The notes under the pieces are model-generated. The model worked only from the letters and a program-made list of their open reading frames with translations, had not been told where the DNA came from and made no database searches. Positions 1 to 9,277 of a stretch of DNA of 64,000 nt are shown here, piece by piece (the first letter of the stretch is position 1; each line of letters starts with the position of its first letter). The DNA lies in assembly GCF_020524885.1 (NCBI RefSeq), contig NZ_JAIVKJ010000002.1, positions 124,001 through 188,000 of the forward strand, written 5' to 3'. Position numbers and translations under genes: made by a program. The DNA is from Microbulbifer elongatus. GTDB taxonomy: Bacteria; Pseudomonadota; Gammaproteobacteria; Pseudomonadales; Cellvibrionaceae.

Positions 1-972
1 CACACCGGCGCGCTCGTCCGGCAGTTTGACGTTCTGGCGGGCCAGCTGATCGCGCACGGTGGCACCGCGCTTGTAAATGGCGAGTACGTGACCGGGCTCC
101 AGGCCTTCGCGCAGGCCGCGGTTAATGGCAACCACGTCGTACTTGGCCACTTGGGTCACGCCCTCTTCCACACCGAGGATGACGCCATCCACCGGTACAG
201 ATGGCGCACCGGGCTGGAACAGAGCCGCAATAGCGCGTTCTTCAACCGGCAGCAGGCGATCCTGCAGGCGGATATCGCGGCTGGTGCGGGTCACGTCGAG
301 GGTGGCAACGGCAAATTCGGTATTGGCGTTGTCCGCATCCAGCTGGCGCAGATCAACAGAACCCACGTCCAACGCCTGCTGGCCCAGTTCTTCACCGGTG
401 TAGGGGTCGGCGTAGACCGGACCCGGACGGTAAATGCCATAGGAGGCGAGGGGCTCGCGGAAGTCGCCGCGGGCATAAATCTTTTCACCTGCACCCATGA
501 GGATGCGCTGGTCCTGCCCGGAGATCACGTAAGGCACGCCCTGGAAGGCGCCCGGGCCGACGATGCGGGTGCGCGACAGGAAGGCGTTAATGGCGTCCAG
601 CGGAATCGCGGGGATGGCGGAGCCAATGGGCTCGCGGCGCACGGCGGGACCGAGGCGGTTGTTGCTCGTCGGACTCAGCTTGTAGGCGGTGGGTGCGCGA
701 TCAAGCTGTAGGCGAGGCTGACCATCGATATAAACGAGGTTCAGGCGGTCGCCGGGGTAAATAAGATGTGGGTTTTCCACCTGTGGGTTCACCTGCCAGA
801 TCTCTGGCCAGTACCAGGGCTGGGAGAGGAAGGTGCCGGAGATGTCCCAAAGGGTGTCGCCTTTCTGAACAACATAGGTGTCCGGATGGTCGGGCTTGAG
901 GCGCGCGTCTTGCGCCTGCAGGCCAAAGGTCGCCAGCAGGGTTGCGGCGGCGGCCAGGATTATTTTTTTCAT
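1..972 (-). CDS. LysM-domain secreted protein, TsaP-like (C-terminus beyond window)
   Basis: The first 324 codons are open, from an ATG at 972 to the window edge, so the C-terminus is missing. Residues 1-22 are a Sec-type signal (MKKIIL, an Ala/Leu-rich core, then LQAQDA). Residues 33-79 form one LysM domain (YVVQKGDTLWDIS ... NPHLIYPGDRLNL) that should bind peptidoglycan. The rest is a soluble beta-rich region. In Pseudomonas the LysM gene divergent from def-fmt-rsmB encodes TsaP, which anchors the type IV pilus secretin to peptidoglycan, and the same arrangement is seen here. The LysM call is secure. The TsaP role is inferred from order and architecture, because the C-terminal FlgT-like part cannot be checked. 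Confidence 0.88.
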   Translation of the reverse strand, partial: MKKIILAAAATLLATFGLQAQDARLKPDHPDTYVVQKGDTLWDISGTFLSQPWYWPEIWQVNPQVENPHLIYPGDRLNLVYIDGQPRLQLDRAPTAYKLSPTSNNRLGPAVRREPIGSAIPAIPLDAINAFLSRTRIVGPGAFQGVPYVISGQDQRILMGAGEKIYARGDFREPLASYGIYRPGPVYADPYTGEELGQQALDVGSVDLRQLDADNANTEFAVATLDVTRTSRDIRLQDRLLPVEERAIAALFQPGAPSVPVDGVILGVEEGVTQVAKYDVVAINRGLREGLEPGHVLAIYKRGATVRDQLARQNVKLPDERAGV

Positions 973-1063
973 GGAAGCATTCCTATGCTTTTTTTGTCGC
1001 TAACGCTATTGGCCTTCGAGTCTGCTGATTCTTTATACGGCTATCACTGCTGGCTTATATCGC

Positions 1064-1069
1064 TATAAT
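1064..1069 (+). promoter_or_regulatory. Candidate -10 box in the divergent LysM/def gap
   Basis: A perfect TATAAT lies in the 270-bp gap between the divergent LysM gene and def, pointing toward def. No good -35 is visible 17 bp upstream (CTATCA), so this is a weak promoter candidate. It would leave a leader of about 170 nt before def. Confidence 0.3.
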
Positions 1070-1242
1070 CTCACAGCGCTGAACCGGTGGCGGCTGACGT
1101 CGCCGGGGTGGGAAGCGAAAAGAGCGCCATCTGGCCCGTTGGCCGGCGCGCGGAAACAGCCCCCCAATTCAGCAAATTTCAAGCGCGATCATTATGTTAT
1201 CAGCGCAAGTTCCACTAAGACTAGAAGTTTGTCACAGGTGTT

Positions 1243-1749
1243 ATGGCCAAACTGGATATCCTGGAATTTCCCGATCCACGTCTGCGCAAGATTGCGGAGC
1301 CCGTTTCCGAAGTCACGGATGCGCACCGTACGTTGATCGATGATATGTTCGAAACGATGTATGAGGCGCCGGGCGTGGGCCTGGCGGCAACGCAAATCAA
1401 TGTGCATGAGCGCATTGTGGTAATTGATGTATCGGAAGATCAGAGTGAGCCGCTGGTGCTGATCAACCCGGAGGTTGAGGTACTGGATCCGGAGATTCAC
1501 AAGTACGACGAGGGCTGCCTGTCGGTGCCCGGGTTCTATGAGACGGTGCAGCGCCCGCGCAAGATCCGCCTGAAGGCGCTGGATCGCGACGGCGAGACCT
1601 ACGCGCTGGAAGCCGAGGGGCTGCTGGCGGTATGCATCCAGCACGAGATCGACCATCTCGATGGAAAGCTGTTTGTGGATTACATTTCGCCGCTCAAGCG
1701 CAATCGTATTCGCTCCAAGCTTGAAAAGGCGCATCGCCAGAGAGCTTGA
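1243..1749 (+). CDS. def: Peptide deformylase
   Basis: A 168-residue metalloenzyme that removes the N-formyl group from nascent proteins at the ribosome exit. All three family motifs are present: GVGLAATQ at 44-51, EGCLSVP at 90-96 (metal ligand Cys92) and HEIDH at 134-138 (ligands His134 and His138, catalytic Glu135). Length matches the family. The ATG at 1243 follows an AGGTG ribosome-binding site. It is first in a same-strand run with fmt and rsmB, as in Pseudomonas and E. coli, pairing deformylation with Met-tRNA formylation. A 213-bp gap holding an inverted-repeat element separates it from fmt. Confidence 0.97.
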   Translation: MAKLDILEFPDPRLRKIAEPVSEVTDAHRTLIDDMFETMYEAPGVGLAATQINVHERIVVIDVSEDQSEPLVLINPEVEVLDPEIHKYDEGCLSVPGFYETVQRPRKIRLKALDRDGETYALEAEGLLAVCIQHEIDHLDGKLFVDYISPLKRNRIRSKLEKAHRQRA

Positions 1750-1788
1750 CCCCCTCAAGGATGGCGCTTTTGAAGCCAGTCCTTGGGC

Positions 1789-1900
1789 GGCAGGGCACCG
1801 GGGAGTTGCTTTCAGAACCACTGTGAATACATCCCTGTACGCTGCGTCGGCGACGTCCCTGTCGCCGACGCTTCTGAAAGCAACTCCCCGGCACCCTGCC
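1789..1900. repeat. Intergenic nested-hairpin element, copy 1
   Basis: Outer arms of 29 bp (1789-1817 and 1872-1900) are inverted copies matching at 27 of 29 positions. Inside is a perfect 11-bp hairpin (GCGTCGGCGAC at 844-854 of the second kilobase, i.e. 1844-1854, paired with 1861-1871, loop GTCCCT). A smaller TAC-ATCCCT-GTA hairpin with a similar loop sits at 1828-1839. There is no T-run, so it is not a standard terminator. It lies between def and fmt and resembles the element at 4304-4420. Confidence 0.8.
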
Positions 1901-1962
1901 TTCGCATCCTACTTCTCGGACTTCGTTTTCGAGTCCGCCTCTTTTTACCTGAAAGTATTTTC

Positions 1963-2931
1963 ATGAGCCTGAACATCATTTTTGCCGGCACCCCCGACTT
2001 TGCCGCCGTACACCTGCAAACGCTGCTCGAGAGTGAACACAATGTAATCGCGGTCTACAGCCAGCCAGACCGCCCCGCGGGGCGCGGCAAGAAGCTGTTG
2101 GCGAGCCCGGTGAAACAGCTCGCGCTGGAACACGATATTCCGGTGTACCAGCCGCTGTCGCTACGGGATGAAGACGCGCAGAAGGCGTTGGCGGCACTGA
2201 ATGCCGATGTGATGGTGGTGGTGGCCTATGGGCTGATTCTGCCGCAGGTGGTACTGGATACGCCGCGCCTCGGGTGTGTGAACGTTCACGCATCCCTGCT
2301 GCCGCGCTGGCGCGGTGCGGCGCCGATTCAGCGGGCGGTGGAAGCGGGCGATGCCGAGAGTGGCGTGGCGATTATGCAGATGGAAGCGGGGCTGGATACC
2401 GGGCCGGTACTGGTGGAGGCGCGCACGCGAATCACCGCGAATGAGACCGGTGGCAGCCTGCACGACAAGCTGGCCGGGCTTGGCGGGCCGGCGTTGCTGG
2501 AGGCGCTTGCGCTGCTGGAAAGCGGCACTGCACAACCGCGGGTTCAGGACGAGACGCTGGCAAATTACGCAGGCAAGATCTCCAAAGAAGAGGCTCGGCT
2601 GGACTGGTCGCGACCCGCGGCGGAGCTGGAGCGGCTGATCCGCGCGTTCAATCCGTTTCCGGTGTGCTGGACGGAGCACCTCGACGGCAAGGGTAAACCA
2701 CAGCGTTTGCGGGTTTATGCGGCCAGGCACGAGCAGGGCTGTCACACCGATGTGCCGGGGACAATTTTAAGTGCAGACGACGAAGGTATCCTGGTTGCCT
2801 GTGGACGCGAGGCGTTGCGCCTGACTCAACTACAATTGCCGGGCAAGAAGGCACTGCCGGTGGCGGAGATCCTGAAGGGCTACCGCGATCTGTTCGCCGC
2901 AGGCTCCACACTGGGTACTGGCAATGAATGA
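1963..2931 (+). CDS. fmt: Methionyl-tRNA formyltransferase
   Basis: A 322-residue enzyme that transfers a formyl group from 10-formyl-THF to initiator Met-tRNA. The N-terminal formyltransferase fold begins [13 protein letters not shown]. The catalytic triad is visible as Asn107 and His109 ([16 protein letters not shown]) and Asp145 (GLDTGPV). The C-terminal OB-like domain follows from about residue 205. The frame is open upstream to 1783, but that extension runs through the inverted repeat and lacks homology. The ATG at 1963, starting [13 protein letters not shown], is the family start. The last 8 bases overlap the start of rsmB, indicating translational coupling. Confidence 0.97.
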   Translation: MSLNIIFAGTPDFAAVHLQTLLESEHNVIAVYSQPDRPAGRGKKLLASPVKQLALEHDIPVYQPLSLRDEDAQKALAALNADVMVVVAYGLILPQVVLDTPRLGCVNVHASLLPRWRGAAPIQRAVEAGDAESGVAIMQMEAGLDTGPVLVEARTRITANETGGSLHDKLAGLGGPALLEALALLESGTAQPRVQDETLANYAGKISKEEARLDWSRPAAELERLIRAFNPFPVCWTEHLDGKGKPQRLRVYAARHEQGCHTDVPGTILSADDEGILVACGREALRLTQLQLPGKKALPVAEILKGYRDLFAAGSTLGTGNE

Positions 2932-4243
2932 TCCCCGCGCGCTGGCGGCACGCGTTATCGCCCGCCTGTATCAGGACCGCGGCTCGCTGCAGCGGTTACT
3001 GCCGTGGGCGGAAAAGCAGGTCGATGACTCTCAAGGAAACGGCAAGGACCGATCTTTGCTGCGCGAACTTTGTTACGGTACCGCCCGCTTCGCGCCGCGA
3101 TTAGAGCTGATCCTCGGCAAACTGTCGAAAAAACCCATCAAAGATGAAGAGCTCGCTGCACTGATGCTGGTGGGCCTTTACCAGTTGGAATACACCCGTA
3201 TTCCAGACCACGCCGCCATCGGCGCCACCGTGGAAGCTGCGCGGGCACTCAAACTGGGCCATGCCACCGGCGTGGTCAACGGCGTGCTGCGCAATGCCCT
3301 GCGCAACAAGGAAATGCTCACTCGCAAGCTTTCCGGCAACCCCCAGTTCAGCTCCGCCCACCCCGAGTGGCTGCAACAGGCCATCAAAGCCGCCTGGGGC
3401 AGCGAGGCACGAACCGTATTCACCGCCAACAACGAGAACCCACCCATGACCCTGCGGGTGAACCTTTCGAGAAACAGCCGTGACGACTATCTCGCAAAGC
3501 TCAAGGAAGCGGGCATCCCGGCGAAGACTTGTGAATTCTCCGCTGCGGGCCTGGTGCTGGAAAGCCCGGTTGCTGTCAGCCGCCTGCCCGGGTTTGACGA
3601 CGGTCTCGTCAGCGTTCAGGACCAGTCCGCGCAACTTGCAGGCCCCCTGCTCGACCCGCAGCCCGGTGAAAAAATCCTCGACGCCTGCGCCGCCCCCGGT
3701 GGCAAGACCTGTCATCTGCTCGAAATTCAACCGGATCTCGACCTCAGCGCCCTTGATATCGAAGAAGAGCGCCTCGACCGCGTCATCGAAAACCTCGAGC
3801 GCCTGGGCGTTGGCGCCCAACTGATATGTGCGGACGCCTCTGAACCGGAGCACTGGTGGGACGGCGAACCGTTCGACCGCATCCTCCTCGACGCCCCCTG
3901 CTCCGCTACCGGCGTCATCCGCCGCAACCCGGACATCAAACTCCTGCGCCGCCCCGAAGATATCGCCGAACTTGCCCAATTACAGGGCAAAATCCTGCGC
4001 GCAATGTGGCGCCTTTTAAAACCCGGCGGCACCCTCCTCTACGCTACCTGTTCCATACTCCCCGAGGAAAACAGCGCTCAAGTGGCGCGTTTCGTTGCGG
4101 AGACACCGGATGCGAGGGACAATACGCCGCAATTGCTGAATGAGCAGCCTTGGGGGCTGCCGCAGGAAGCCGGTATGCAGTTGCTGCCCGGGATTCACGC
4201 AGGCGATGGGTTCTATTACGCAAAACTGGAAAAGACAGTTTAA
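2924..4243 (+). CDS. rsmB: 16S rRNA (cytosine-967-C5) methyltransferase
   Basis: A 439-residue RsmB/Sun family m5C methyltransferase. Residues 1-130 form the NusB-like RNA-binding domain. The C-terminal Rossmann domain holds the SAM motif [10 protein letters not shown] (253-262), the motif-[10 protein letters not shown] (Cys326, product release) and [11 protein letters not shown] (Cys376, catalytic nucleophile). Length fits the family (E. coli 429). It overlaps fmt by 8 bp and sits in the conserved order def-fmt-rsmB-trkA seen in Pseudomonas. A second nested-hairpin element lies between it and trkA. Confidence 0.96.
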   Translation: MNDPRALAARVIARLYQDRGSLQRLLPWAEKQVDDSQGNGKDRSLLRELCYGTARFAPRLELILGKLSKKPIKDEELAALMLVGLYQLEYTRIPDHAAIGATVEAARALKLGHATGVVNGVLRNALRNKEMLTRKLSGNPQFSSAHPEWLQQAIKAAWGSEARTVFTANNENPPMTLRVNLSRNSRDDYLAKLKEAGIPAKTCEFSAAGLVLESPVAVSRLPGFDDGLVSVQDQSAQLAGPLLDPQPGEKILDACAAPGGKTCHLLEIQPDLDLSALDIEEERLDRVIENLERLGVGAQLICADASEPEHWWDGEPFDRILLDAPCSATGVIRRNPDIKLLRRPEDIAELAQLQGKILRAMWRLLKPGGTLLYATCSILPEENSAQVARFVAETPDARDNTPQLLNEQPWGLPQEAGMQLLPGIHAGDGFYYAKLEKTV

Positions 4244-4303
4244 GAGCCTGCTTAAATCGGCAACCCAAATTAGTACGAAGTACAAAAGTAAGAATTGAAG
4301 TCT

Positions 4304-4420
4304 GGGTGCCGGGTGGGGATTTTCAGGATCGTCACAAACAGGATGTTTGTGCCGAAGCGCCCAGCGATGGGTTCACAGGGGGGCGCCTAGCCCGGTCCTG
4401 AAAATCCCCACCCGGTGCCC
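4304..4420. repeat. Intergenic nested-hairpin element, copy 2
   Basis: Outer arms of 25 bp (4304-4328 and 4396-4420) are inverted copies matching at 23 of 25 positions. An inner perfect 7-bp hairpin (CACAAAC / GTTTGTG, loop AGGAT, 4333-4351) and a GCGCCC...GGGCGC pair sit between them. The arms share GGG(CA or TG)CCGGG and TTTCAG with copy 1, with the same two-base difference between left and right arms. The element fills most of the 253-bp gap between rsmB and trkA. Confidence 0.78.
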
Positions 4421-4496
4421 TGACGCCACCGCGCCCGCATAAGAAGTACTACCGGGCTCGGCACAAAGGCCAGAAACCACAGGCCCAATCGCATTT

Positions 4497-5882
4497 ATGA
4501 AAATCATCATTCTCGGCGCCGGCCAGGTCGGTGGATCACTGGCAGAAAGCCTGGCCTCGGAACGCAACGACATTGTTCTGGTAGACAGCAACGAGAAGAC
4601 CCTGCGCGAACTGCGCGACCGCATCGACATCGGCGTGGTCGTCGGCCACGCCTCCCACCCGGACATCTTGCAGGAAGCCGGCATCGAGGACGCCGATATA
4701 CTGGTAGCCGTCACCAACAATGACGAAACCAACATGGCCGCCTGCCAGATCGCCCACTCCCTGTTCCGGGTGACCACCAAGATCGCCCGCGTCCGCGCCG
4801 CCGCCTACCTGCAATACCCGGAGCTCTTCTCCATCGAATCGATCCCCATCGACGTACTGATCAGCCCGGAGCAGATCGTCTCGGAATATATTGCCCGGCT
4901 GATTGAACACCCCGGTGCACTGCAGGTACTCGACTTCGCCGATGGCCGCGTACAGCTGGTTGCCGTGCGTGCGGTACAGGGCGGGCCACTGGTAGGCCAC
5001 CAGCTTCGCTACCTGCGCGAGCATATGCCCAAGGTGGATACCCGGGTTGCCGCCATTTACCGGCGTAACAGCCCCATAATTCCCCAGGGATCCACGGTGA
5101 TCGAAGCCGGCGACGAAGTCTTTTTTATCGCCGCCAGACAGGACATTCGCGCCGTCATGAGCGAGCTACGCCGTCTCGAGCAGGGCTACAAGCGCATCAC
5201 CATTGCCGGCGGCGGCAACATCGGGCTGCGCCTCGCGCACAAGCTGGAAAACCGCTACTCGGTAAAAATCATCGAACAGAGCCACGACCGCTGTATTTTC
5301 CTGTCGGAAGAGCTCAGCAACAGTATCGTGCTTCACGGCAGCGCCTCCGACCAGGACCTGCTGCTGGAAGAAAACATCGAAGACACCGATGTATTCCTTG
5401 CCCTGACCAACGACGACGAAGCCAATATCATGTCGTCGCTGCTGGCCAAGCGCCTCGGCACCCGCAAGGTGATGACCCTGATCAATAACCGCGCCTACGT
5501 GGACCTGGTACAGGGAGGCGAAATCGACATTGCTATCTCACCACAGCAGAACACCATCGGTAGCCTGCTTACCCATGTGCGCCGCGGGGATATGGTAAAT
5601 GTGCACCAGCTGCGACGCGGTGCGGCGGAAGCCATCGAGGTGATCGCCCACGGCGACAAACGCACCTCAAAGGTGGTGGGAAGGAAAATCGAGGATATCG
5701 ACCTGCCGGAAGGTGCCAGCATCGGCGCCATCGTGCGTGAACGAGAGGGCGAGAGCCAGGTGCTCATCGCCCACGACAATATTATTGTGGAGACCGACGA
5801 TCACGTGATCGTGTTTCTCGTCGACCGCCGCCACACCCGCCACGTGGAGCAATTGTTCCAGGTTGGCTTCAGCTTCTTCTGA
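4497..5882 (+). CDS. trkA: Trk potassium uptake system, NAD-binding peripheral subunit
   Basis: A 461-residue cytoplasmic protein that gates TrkH. It has two RCK modules, each an NAD-binding RCK-N plus an RCK-C. The first Rossmann motif is at residues 6-11 (GAGQVG), with the acidic strand end LVDS. The second is AGGGNIG near residue 240. Length matches E. coli TrkA (458). The ATG at 4497 is the only start consistent with [12 protein letters not shown]. trkH begins 17 bp after its stop, so the pair forms an operon encoding the complete transporter. In Pseudomonas aeruginosa trkA is also next to rsmB, but trkH is elsewhere. Confidence 0.97.
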   Translation: MKIIILGAGQVGGSLAESLASERNDIVLVDSNEKTLRELRDRIDIGVVVGHASHPDILQEAGIEDADILVAVTNNDETNMAACQIAHSLFRVTTKIARVRAAAYLQYPELFSIESIPIDVLISPEQIVSEYIARLIEHPGALQVLDFADGRVQLVAVRAVQGGPLVGHQLRYLREHMPKVDTRVAAIYRRNSPIIPQGSTVIEAGDEVFFIAARQDIRAVMSELRRLEQGYKRITIAGGGNIGLRLAHKLENRYSVKIIEQSHDRCIFLSEELSNSIVLHGSASDQDLLLEENIEDTDVFLALTNDDEANIMSSLLAKRLGTRKVMTLINNRAYVDLVQGGEIDIAISPQQNTIGSLLTHVRRGDMVNVHQLRRGAAEAIEVIAHGDKRTSKVVGRKIEDIDLPEGASIGAIVREREGESQVLIAHDNIIVETDDHVIVFLVDRRHTRHVEQLFQVGFSFF

Positions 5883-5899
5883 CGTCGGGAACCGGATTA

Positions 5900-7351
5900 A
5901 TGCGATTTTCGGTCATATCGCGGGTTTTCGGCATACTGCTGACAGTGTTCAGCCTTACGCTGCTGCCGCCCATCGGCGTGTCACTGTGGTACGAGGATGG
6001 TACACATATCGCCTTTGCGGTGGCCTTCGCCATTACCCTGCTCACCGGGCTGTTTATGTGGCTGCCGGTGCACGACCTCAAGCAGGACCTGCGCACCCGC
6101 GACGGCTTCGTGGTGACCTCGCTGTTCTGGCTGATTCTTGGCAGCTTCGGTTCCCTGCCCTTTATCATCAGCCCGCAGCCCGACCTGAGTGTGGTGGATT
6201 CCATTTTTGAATCTATTTCCGGCCTCACCACCACCGGCGCCACCACTATTACCGGTCTGGACACGCTGCCGCCGGCCATTCTCTATTACCGCCAACAATT
6301 ACAGTGGTTCGGAGGTATCGGGGTAATTGTTATCGCACTGGCAATTTTGCCGATGCTCGGTATCGGGGGGATGCAGCTCTATAAGGCGGAAATGCCCGGC
6401 CCGGTAAAGGACACCAAGCTCACGCCGCGTATTGCAGAAACGGCACGTGCACTGTTCGTGATTTATATCGTCCTCACCATCTTGTGTGGCATCGGTTACT
6501 GGTGGGCAGGCATGACCGTGTTCGATGCGGTAGGCCACGCCTTTTCCACCGTGGCCAACGGCGGTTTTTCGACCCACGATGCCAGCATGGGATTTTACGC
6601 GCACAACAATGGCATCATGGCCATTGCGATCATTTTCATGCTCACCGCCGCGATCAACTTCGGCCTGCATTTTTATGCGCTGGGCAACAGAACACTAAAA
6701 CACTACTGGAAAGATTCCGAGTTCCGCTTTTATGTGATGGTCACCTTCGGTGCCAGCGCAATCATTATCGGCTACCTGTATATGTCGGGCACCTTCGATA
6801 TGCGCGGCAGTGTTCTGCACGGGATTTTCCAGGTGGTCTCGATCGGAACCACGGCCGGTTTTGCGTCGGAAAGTTTTGCGCTGTGGCCGGCTTTCCTGCC
6901 CTATATTCTGCTGCTACTCGGCATTATGGGCGCCTGTGCCGGTTCCACCTCCGGGGGCATCAAAGCGGTTCGGGTAATGTTGATCGTGAAGTCCGGTCTG
7001 CGGGAATTGAACCGGCTGGTACACCCCAATGCGGTGGTGCCGATCAAAGTAAATCGAAAAATCGTGCCGCCGCGGGTGACCGATGCGGTTTGGGGATTTT
7101 TTGCGATTTATATTTTGTCCTTTTTCGTGCTCACCATTGTGGTTATGGCAACCGGGGAAAACTTCGTCACTTCCTTTTCCACCGTGGCCTCCTGCCTCAG
7201 TAATATCGGCCCGGCACTGGGGGATGCGGCGGCACACTACGGTGAGGTCAATGAAGTGGCAAAATGCTTCCTGATTCTGGCGATGCTGATGGGGCGTCTG
7301 GAAATCTTCACCCTGCTGGTGCTGCTGACCCCGGCCTTCTGGAGACACTGA
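5900..7351 (+). CDS. trkH: Trk potassium uptake system, membrane channel subunit
   Basis: A 483-residue inner-membrane K+ transporter, the same length as E. coli TrkH. The four pore-loop repeats of the SKT family are visible: SGLTTTGAT near 110, STVANGGFST near 220, SIGTTAGFAS near 315 and SCLSNIGPAL near 430. Hydrophobic helices surround each loop. The conserved GACAGSTSGGIK follows the third loop. The N-terminus MRFSVISRVFGILL starts directly in the first helix. It is cotranscribed with trkA. A short gap separates its end from the convergent phosphatidyltransferase gene. Confidence 0.96.
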   Translation: MRFSVISRVFGILLTVFSLTLLPPIGVSLWYEDGTHIAFAVAFAITLLTGLFMWLPVHDLKQDLRTRDGFVVTSLFWLILGSFGSLPFIISPQPDLSVVDSIFESISGLTTTGATTITGLDTLPPAILYYRQQLQWFGGIGVIVIALAILPMLGIGGMQLYKAEMPGPVKDTKLTPRIAETARALFVIYIVLTILCGIGYWWAGMTVFDAVGHAFSTVANGGFSTHDASMGFYAHNNGIMAIAIIFMLTAAINFGLHFYALGNRTLKHYWKDSEFRFYVMVTFGASAIIIGYLYMSGTFDMRGSVLHGIFQVVSIGTTAGFASESFALWPAFLPYILLLLGIMGACAGSTSGGIKAVRVMLIVKSGLRELNRLVHPNAVVPIKVNRKIVPPRVTDAVWGFFAIYILSFFVLTIVVMATGENFVTSFSTVASCLSNIGPALGDAAAHYGEVNEVAKCFLILAMLMGRLEIFTLLVLLTPAFWRH

Positions 7352-7379
7352 GGCTTTACGTTGCTGTCTCTGATGCGCC

Positions 7380-8021
7380 CTACTCAATCGTATCGGCGCG
7401 GCCGCGGATGATGTCCCAGTAGCGCGGGACAAACTTCGCCAGCATCCAAACCTCCAGCAGACACCCGATCACGGTGATGGCGTCCAGGGTGTGTTCAAAC
7501 ATCACCTCCGCACCTGAATCCCCCGGGATCATTTCGATTGCCACCTGTTCGGCAAACCCCATGCCCAGCACCAGAAACGCCACCGCCATCGCGATTCTCG
7601 ACAGCACCCCGGGCACCACATGCACCTGCTTTTTCAGCCACCAGAGTAACACCGGGAAAGCACTCAGCTGGATTGAGAAGCGGGCCACCACCAGCAATGT
7701 ATAGATCGAGTTGATCGACCCCAAATACCAAAGCAACGGGATCAGGCTGAAGACAAAAACCCTATCGGCCACTGGATCAAGCAATGCCCCGAACCGGGTA
7801 CTCCAGCCAAACGCATGCGCGAGAAGCCCATCCAGTAAATCCGTCACTGCGCAGAAGCAGAAAACCGCCAGCGCCCACAGATGTTCATCGGTCAATGACA
7901 GCCAGATGATCAGCGGGATCAGCGCAATGCGGATGAAGGACAGCAGGTTGGGTAAGTGGCGCAAGGGTGAGCGCGAGCGGACCTCGTACACCGGCGCTTC
8001 GGTTTTCCGTTTTCTGTACAT
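7380..8021 (-). CDS. CDP-alcohol phosphatidyltransferase family protein
   Basis: A 213-residue integral membrane protein with several hydrophobic helices. The family motif DxxDGxxAR-x8-GxxxDxxxD is present at about residues 60-85 as TDLLDGLLAH ... RFGALLDPVAD. All four metal-binding Asp are kept, but the usual Arg after Ala is His. The surrounding sequence resembles PgsA (phosphatidylglycerophosphate synthase) and cardiolipin-synthase-like members. Family membership is secure; the acceptor alcohol cannot be read from sequence. It is transcribed alone on the minus strand, convergent with trkH and upstream of an acyltransferase gene on the same strand. Confidence 0.85.
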   Translation of the reverse strand: MYRKRKTEAPVYEVRSRSPLRHLPNLLSFIRIALIPLIIWLSLTDEHLWALAVFCFCAVTDLLDGLLAHAFGWSTRFGALLDPVADRVFVFSLIPLLWYLGSINSIYTLLVVARFSIQLSAFPVLLWWLKKQVHVVPGVLSRIAMAVAFLVLGMGFAEQVAIEMIPGDSGAEVMFEHTLDAITVIGCLLEVWMLAKFVPRYWDIIRGRADTIE

Positions 8022-8136
8022 GGTGATGGCGCGCTGAGAGTTCTGGCATCGGATTCAAAGTTCGGGAGCCGCAACTTCAAGGCCCTGTACAACCATAGCC
8101 TATGCGTCACCACCATCCACGCGCGCATCGCACCTT

Positions 8137-8168
8137 ACTCCCTCGCACCCTCACTCCCTCGCACCCTT
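8137..8168. repeat. Short tandem repeat, 2 x 16 bp
   Basis: Two adjacent units of ACTCCCTCGCACCCTC/T occupy the gap between the acyltransferase and phosphatidyltransferase genes. The units differ only in the last base. No function is evident. Confidence 0.7.
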
Positions 8169-8184
8169 GCAGTGCAGCGATTAA

Positions 8185-9054
8185 TCAACGCTTTCGATAG
8201 AGCCCGGTCTTGCCCTCCGGTGCCCGGCGGAATCGCTTGTATTCCCACTGATACTGTTCCGGTGCTTCGGCGATGCAGGATTCCACCCCGCGGTTGAGCG
8301 CGGCCAGTGACACCTTGACCTCTTCGCTGTAGATCGCCTGTTCCGCCGGCAGCAACACCAGTTCAAAGCCCTCCTCCACACGCTTGGCAAAGCCAAACAC
8401 CACCTTGCAGCCGGTGCGCTGAATCAGGTTGTAAGCGAGGGTCATGGTGAGGGCCGGATGGCCGAAAAACGGCGCGAAATCGCCCCCGGAAAGATCCGGC
8501 TCCTGGTCCGGCAGCACACCTACAATGCCGCCGTCCCTCAGGGCCTTGAGCAACGCACGCACGCCACGCACGTTGGTGGGCACCAGCTTGGCACCGGTCG
8601 CCTCGCGTCCGTCGCGGATCAATGGATCCAGGGCTTCAATTTTTGGTGGTGCATACAGGCTGGTGGTCGGACCCACCGTCGCCAGATACTGGCCAAAGAT
8701 CTCCCAGTTGCCGATATGCGGCGCCAATACGAGAACGCCGCGGCCCTCCTCCACTCCATCGGTGAGCAGCTGCTGATTGCGTATCCGCGCGATGCTGTCT
8801 TCTGCGTCACTCCAGGGCTTGCGCCACAGGGTCGCCATCTCAAACCCGGTAGTCACTGTGTTCACGACACTGGATCTGGCCAGCCTCTCGCGCTCTTTCT
8901 CCGGCATTTCAGGGAAGCAGCGCGCCAGGTTGATTCTGCTGATACGCAGGCTTTTTCCGCCGGCAGCCGAGGCGCCGTAACCCACCAGCTTACCCAGGCG
9001 TCGCGACCATCCCAGTGGCAGGCTACCGATCAGCTTCAATGCACCCGCCGCCAT
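8185..9054 (-). CDS. Lysophospholipid acyltransferase, LpxL/HtrB-like (lipid A secondary acylation)
   Basis: A 289-residue member of the LpxL/LpxM/HtrB family, which adds secondary acyl chains to lipid A at the inner membrane. The catalytic H-x4-E motif is HIGNWE (His113, Glu118), followed by a typical GVLPDQEPDLSGGDFAPFFG block near 195-215. The ATG at 9054 (MAAGALKLIG) has AAAGGG upstream. An in-frame GTG at 9117 would add 21 charged residues without similarity and is less likely. It is divergent from glyQ. In Pseudomonas aeruginosa an HtrB paralogue occupies the same neighbourhood, supporting a lipid A role; the exact acyl chain and position are unknown. Confidence 0.88.
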   Translation of the reverse strand: MAAGALKLIGSLPLGWSRRLGKLVGYGASAAGGKSLRISRINLARCFPEMPEKERERLARSSVVNTVTTGFEMATLWRKPWSDAEDSIARIRNQQLLTDGVEEGRGVLVLAPHIGNWEIFGQYLATVGPTTSLYAPPKIEALDPLIRDGREATGAKLVPTNVRGVRALLKALRDGGIVGVLPDQEPDLSGGDFAPFFGHPALTMTLAYNLIQRTGCKVVFGFAKRVEEGFELVLLPAEQAIYSEEVKVSLAALNRGVESCIAEAPEQYQWEYKRFRRAPEGKTGLYRKR

Positions 9055-9197
9055 TTGCCCTTTTATATCCAAGCGATACTTCCTTCTGTGTGGGCCACGG
9101 GGCCCGCAAGCGTCCACAATCTGTCGAAAGGATTCTGGATGCTTCGAATTCTTAGCAGTATGACCGTTTTATGGCCATCAATTTACTGACAATGCCC

Positions 9198-9235
9198 GTT
9201 GCGCGGTTTAGCGCGCAACCCGCTGCCGCTATAAT
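9198..9235 (+). promoter_or_regulatory. Candidate glyQ promoter with overlapping palindrome
   Basis: A consensus TATAAT at 9230-9235 lies 42 bp before glyQ, with a weak TTTAGC -35 at 9207-9212 and 17-bp spacing. A perfect 8-bp inverted repeat (GTTGCGCG at 9198-9205, CGCGCAAC at 9212-9219) straddles the -35. It could be an operator or simply part of a GC-rich upstream region. Confidence 0.5.
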
Positions 9236-9277
9236 TGCGCCCCTTGTCTTTTCACCCAGCTGAAACCGGAGATTGTG

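Noticed and set aside
1783-1962. N-terminal extension of fmt through the inverted repeat
   Set aside because: The 60 extra residues are the translated hairpin element and match nothing in formyltransferases; the ATG at 1963 gives the family start.
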